The notes beneath the pieces were generated by a model. It was given only the letters and a program-made list of their open reading frames with translations, did no database searches and was not told the DNA's origin. From Verrucomicrobiia bacterium (GTDB lineage: Bacteria > Verrucomicrobiota > Verrucomicrobiia > Opitutales > Cerasicoccaceae): a stretch of 64,000 nucleotides of DNA. Within the stretch, counting starts at the first letter, position 1; every line of letters begins with the position of its first letter. Positions 63,801 to 64,000 of the stretch are shown here, piece after piece. The DNA lies in NCBI GenBank assembly GCA_030432235.1, contig JAUIHT010000007.1, positions 124,001 to 188,000 on the forward strand, written 5' to 3'. The position numbers and the translations under genes were made by a program.

Positions 63801-64000
63801 TGCCGGTGATTCGATACGAATATGAGTCACTGCCGTTAGCCAAATCATCTGAATAGTCAACGCCACCATTAGTCCAGGGGGTTGGAATCGTGAAAAAATT
63901 AGTCCTTATATAGCCCCAAGTACCATCCTCTCTGAATCCCCATATATCCAGTTTGAAAGGCTTATTACTAGCAGCACGACCAATGTTAACCACTACAGAA
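54817..64000 (-). CDS. giant Rhs/YD-repeat protein with C-terminal JAB/DUF4329-like tip, 5' end outside window
   Basis: More than 3050 residues are visible; the frame is open to the right edge. Order: an N-terminal beta region, a transglutaminase-like domain (VVCLGLRGISRSALAVFQEE, IEQCALLVYLLREAGIPAFY), a long linker rich in Ala and Gln with collagen-like spacing, the DUF6531 segment (AGDPVNIKTGAFIIDETDV, LELRRSYSSQDASYG), about 1400 residues of YD repeats (for example RFKYEYDKHNTLRRV and YEYDALGRTTSM), and the Rhs core (ARYYDPLAGRFLSPDPLG, YSYANGDPINFVDPTGR). The last 270 residues are the variable tip, with VGSGHSHPG about 104 residues from the end and FSKGPDSNWAGD after it, a JAMM-like or DUF4329-like arrangement. 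The cage-like body would enclose the tip until delivery. Confidence 0.88.
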   Translation of the reverse strand, partial: SVVVNIGRAASNKPFKLDIWGFREDGTWGYIRTNFFTIPTPWTNGGVDYSDDLANGSDSYSYRITGIGLELTFRPVAGSTLGTESENYIITFNASTPDYYYVLWGKGSAIDVKKPNYDPVTDLIPLAKNNSGSAVYQRLFEMSFVDQPDTLSDTLLKPSFETEPMPPMYWGMSPDEIADNLPKFKFSSEYPVLTANFDPNNGPFNTDINEFLKIDHSPELRRHPILDDFVVEMGKKKSSSVSQEKYMVLALANYVQNQIELTDALVETKNNGGVVCLGLRGISRSALAVFQEEQGSPIEQCALLVYLLREAGIPAFYMQPYPNRMKLTESQLAAMLGIQIAEFDQNRLIAVNYPFVAAYVEGEYQYFFPWIKDTEIIEGFDLYDLMPPKWNTAYKWFAGYIQNDPEINDLADTDQPDVLWPKFIEAQIHDPTSLQHYYPFVSIDDIGISRRNRTTFFPTFEDFPRPFSIMDDNDDTDDEPTAFESYGLSEYRDYFNTKKLKIVVDYDFNNDGTASDVIYDSGDWLECDLHNRRFFAYASHFSNDGSGSNIWRLNYHIVLQPYRPGESVKEEMSELSSPDFFAEQSDAVFAFKKSLNISVDSSGEIKFSEYYKNAEYIEECKVRYIVPSGSGKNTWAVVPERDEGSVFFTRDHSSRFSFGDSVAFCSNAGRVTDRMLDVHASDIVKHQGERDKAYDHGVNLYLMGQSYWKRRGDFYDFVNDKHKISKLSSSSGLARVRLILSNISAGRLYYSYPAIDVHSDTQARIWSGQLHPRGRDATVDRGYYESQIISQIGGSAFEHGIISDFWKGIEATSTMHMLRNSNAILLTYSNYKTLGADTYLYGEPSSSPDAEPLSQQLGGDMWGYITDVFDNDEYENKELSFAWVTPGLAPQGSRFFRAASIFSSGTEFRGDWIGSNSTGLEGGGYAITKLVDAINRILLEVARAVGKATQKVHVSVPANETSSVEAQGSASAAPDISTDTPAEVAAQASNAPQAATEQQTEQIEQSNKDSDPDTSITAADAAVQGAGKGSVATQNNSETSATAGDPVNIKTGAFIIDETDVSLPGPFPLELRRSYSSQDASYGHFGWGWKLSFLPYLVFNQNNGRIRAAEMNGNVIQYEKATLNDLPARLNYLKDNDGLAEAWLPAQDENPEMTNNNTYGIGSLANPYQNIIVKFNSLENGKIIERYNLYASNGEIREYVVYSFPRNGFERKRPYLVQWADPQGNKLLFEYEWDSTKSSYGQMIRVAGASGVYLNLIYDAYGRIYEANTSDGRWFKYEYDKHNTLRRVIRPDNSVVSYEYQIEEANHNGGTIEYTTMAITKVEHPDGRVLINEYDEKNRVVRQYTTVGKDLIPVENAKFKYDERTVEGKTFQENIITDIFGNETTYQIFDGMITGIINPLGQTEYRYYFINETDYFDAKEQVIKSNGTDGYPRSLMRTIDKRGLVTRYGYDSHGNLKYTQQTGHFTGTGKTETITTKYSYDEYNRLTKIWEPQIDDYSNVYRNVTEFVYNLELASYTEFPASILRRNQQPNHAYLPKLIIKRNGAKLLSATFRSYEDIKVGEYYANGLLKKEIRAFGAPEAATTTFSNSRRLPLGFADERTDVAKTEATDTLDPNVTVSLQYNQRGELVTEHSPDTTVRRYDYDTMGRLTGTRVFDGFTGANDNEPLSWNFTYYNENGEVTWTDGPGFGTDDNGAEDYVFRDYDGAGRLIAELVWRTQAKNDASGVEAVSDQHVFEGQAMTTYQYDGFGNLTSMIDPEGTVTTYEYDALGRTTSMKVSDSENGPLSEETYTYWPGNDLKSVTNGEGGKTSYIYSSTGKLIQQNNPDGTVQNWIYHKDGRPFVVIHKDGTRTQYVYDDNNFTVKAVVKGTGLPATPNSGESNPTVTTVTDKRGNVISSTDMGGKTFTTQYDGLNRVKRTFGPATSNQLIEEYSYVPQTRFSTVTNQAGEKVVTKVDALGRPVLTQIFDGAVEVERVGHEYSADFYSSTTWRGNPKQAETTTWFNTYGQPVIVRHADDTYTIAEYDKNGNLTNSWDELGQESQFTYDGLNRLTSSTTPDGAITSLDYNLIGNLTKRVMPGNLVWSANYHKSGRITSEQLSQGAETTREFSYAYYPAYKKGTASPDFKSAKLKRRRDDLRSIDYNYNEYDGLGRLVEMQTTGSSAVYHLTQTFSYDLRGNLTNLEQDYTDSSLDDSEVIRTYDDYSRLLSERITRDGDTPTDLTQVWDNAGRREHLRKTGTSASAPELAFDYNAAGRMTSVVSRVGGTTRTFGYQYDNAGFLNLRTGPFREREITSRDDRGRPLSISIRTSGASSPFLTEMGVQWREDSKLEQFSIARVGAPITGEDRIYVYNERGQLTQEQLKRAASQVVTIDYGFDDSKLGVMKSMQVDNHIPGDSNKGFVATLGNYMRLEETNIGGQFVPLSGSISQVGDGFKLQWHEIGSSDWQEIKDYKWTDEARGDWEANIAFGPGNYELKAEAIHESGIYYSPPKKGGLEQYRSPLATSDSDTVSFEVTAAYAGQPVSQTYDDAGFTTARTWGGGQAQAFKWDALGRLIELEQTGTGAFTFEAVYDGFGRRLRTEYTPSGEATVVEKSLYDPMVEFLELAVYTQGQWVWKIHGPDMGGGYGGLQGIGGIEAFIEQNTGDALGAVTDLLGNIVATIDSNQSVTWSDTLMAAYGPLPGTTVYKLDGTAASPVEALAAATAWRSRRIDPTGYMAMGARYYDPLAGRFLSPDPLGHAASMDLYSYANGDPINFVDPTGRGAEDYQEGDPIHSPIDNFLDSIFGDHWTSEQKKADATLWTAMQRGDITSAQRISTLNNVTPENSNVVVLGVNQSNGGYVVLFSDEQMEEYRSIAKKLGIYEGNSTMILDEKGKDSGHDRYNSLNPEFDKLSDAIIFASRALFLGQVTIGREFGTVYIKNLENGKYSISDLISGDPNGREVNLSYVTIPSGYQRVGSGHSHPGVNDSGKTLRQQDPFSKGPDSNWAGDKYSTPRSQFNTVVEPSKNIFIYFQNPRNFDTGLGRPYDLDPLHVHYRTSGDVLYFGNLNGSVESEAVDRVDRNY
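55722..55933. repeat. Rhs core repeat, main-gene copy (212 bp)
   Basis: Same-orientation partner of 53580-53791, inside the core of the giant rhs gene. It is G+C-rich compared with the tip and the flanking array, which suggests that the core is ancestral and the tips are acquired. Confidence 0.95.

Noticed and set aside
1-64000. tRNA, rRNA, riboswitch, CRISPR and complete insertion sequence search by eye
   Set aside because: No cloverleaf, rRNA segment, thiamine-box near thiD, repeat-spacer array or complete transposase was seen. A covariance-model scan would be needed to exclude small RNAs.

Overview
The window looks like a chromosomal segment of a Verrucomicrobiota bacterium, most likely of the Opitutales/Puniceicoccales type. 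No rRNA or other taxonomic marker is present, so this is inference. It rests on several PEP-CTERM proteins, a pseudopilin of the H-x9-DG type, GntR/LacI hybrid regulators, GH-A clan glycosidases, a DUF1015 protein, a GldA/GldF/GldG/DUF4340 cluster, and a Trp-rich C-terminal domain I associate with Opitutales surface proteins.

From 1 to about 23.5 kb the DNA is G+C-rich, densely coding and housekeeping-like: queA (cut by the left edge), an MscS channel, a Na+/H+ antiporter-like protein, DUF1015, a DapB-like reductase, comEC, thiD, two PEP-CTERM proteins, rarA, an AbrB/PIN toxin-antitoxin pair, an HpnB-like glycosyltransferase, a HIT protein, a sugar-phosphate isomerase-like protein, and a coupled five-gene cluster made of an ABC exporter, GldG, DUF4340 and an AsmA-like protein. 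A 26-bp perfect-stem palindrome lies between two convergent genes.

From 23.5 to 46 kb the DNA is less G+C-rich and is devoted to carbohydrate use. One block has a Gfo/Idh oxidoreductase, a GntR/LacI regulator, a PEP-CTERM-like protein, a GH-A enzyme, a pseudopilin and a PL22-like propeller. Palindromes with a shared TGTTGCG core lie before the regulator, the PEP-CTERM-like gene and the GH-A gene, suggesting a local regulon. Next come a 1149-aa GH-A enzyme whose catalytic domain is interrupted by a recently duplicated module, and a cytoplasmic GH5-like enzyme. A tandem-HTH GntR/FCD regulator is divergent from a six-gene operon (GlcD, GlcE, GlcF, a fuconolactonase-like hydrolase, an SDR, a DHDPS-family aldolase) that would fit non-phosphorylative 6-deoxysugar catabolism ending in lactate oxidation. 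A secreted esterase/PKD protein follows.

From 46 to 64 kb lies a decayed and recombining zone read right to left. A giant Rhs/YD-repeat protein (over 3000 aa, start outside the window) ends in a variable tip with a JAB/DUF4329-like HSHP motif and is followed at once by a small exported partner. Downstream are displaced cassettes: a promoterless Rhs-core fragment fused to an HExxH toxin tip with its overlapping immunity gene, and two further toxin tails reduced to remnants but still followed by intact partner genes. A 56-nt repeat occurs three times, once at each cassette 3' boundary, and a 212-bp core segment is shared by the main and orphan rhs genes. This resembles a polymorphic-toxin tip-exchange archive and is the most interesting part of the window. 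A frameshifted DUF1573 gene and a recombinase-like scrap mark the same zone as a site of turnover. I found no tRNA, rRNA, CRISPR array or complete insertion sequence.
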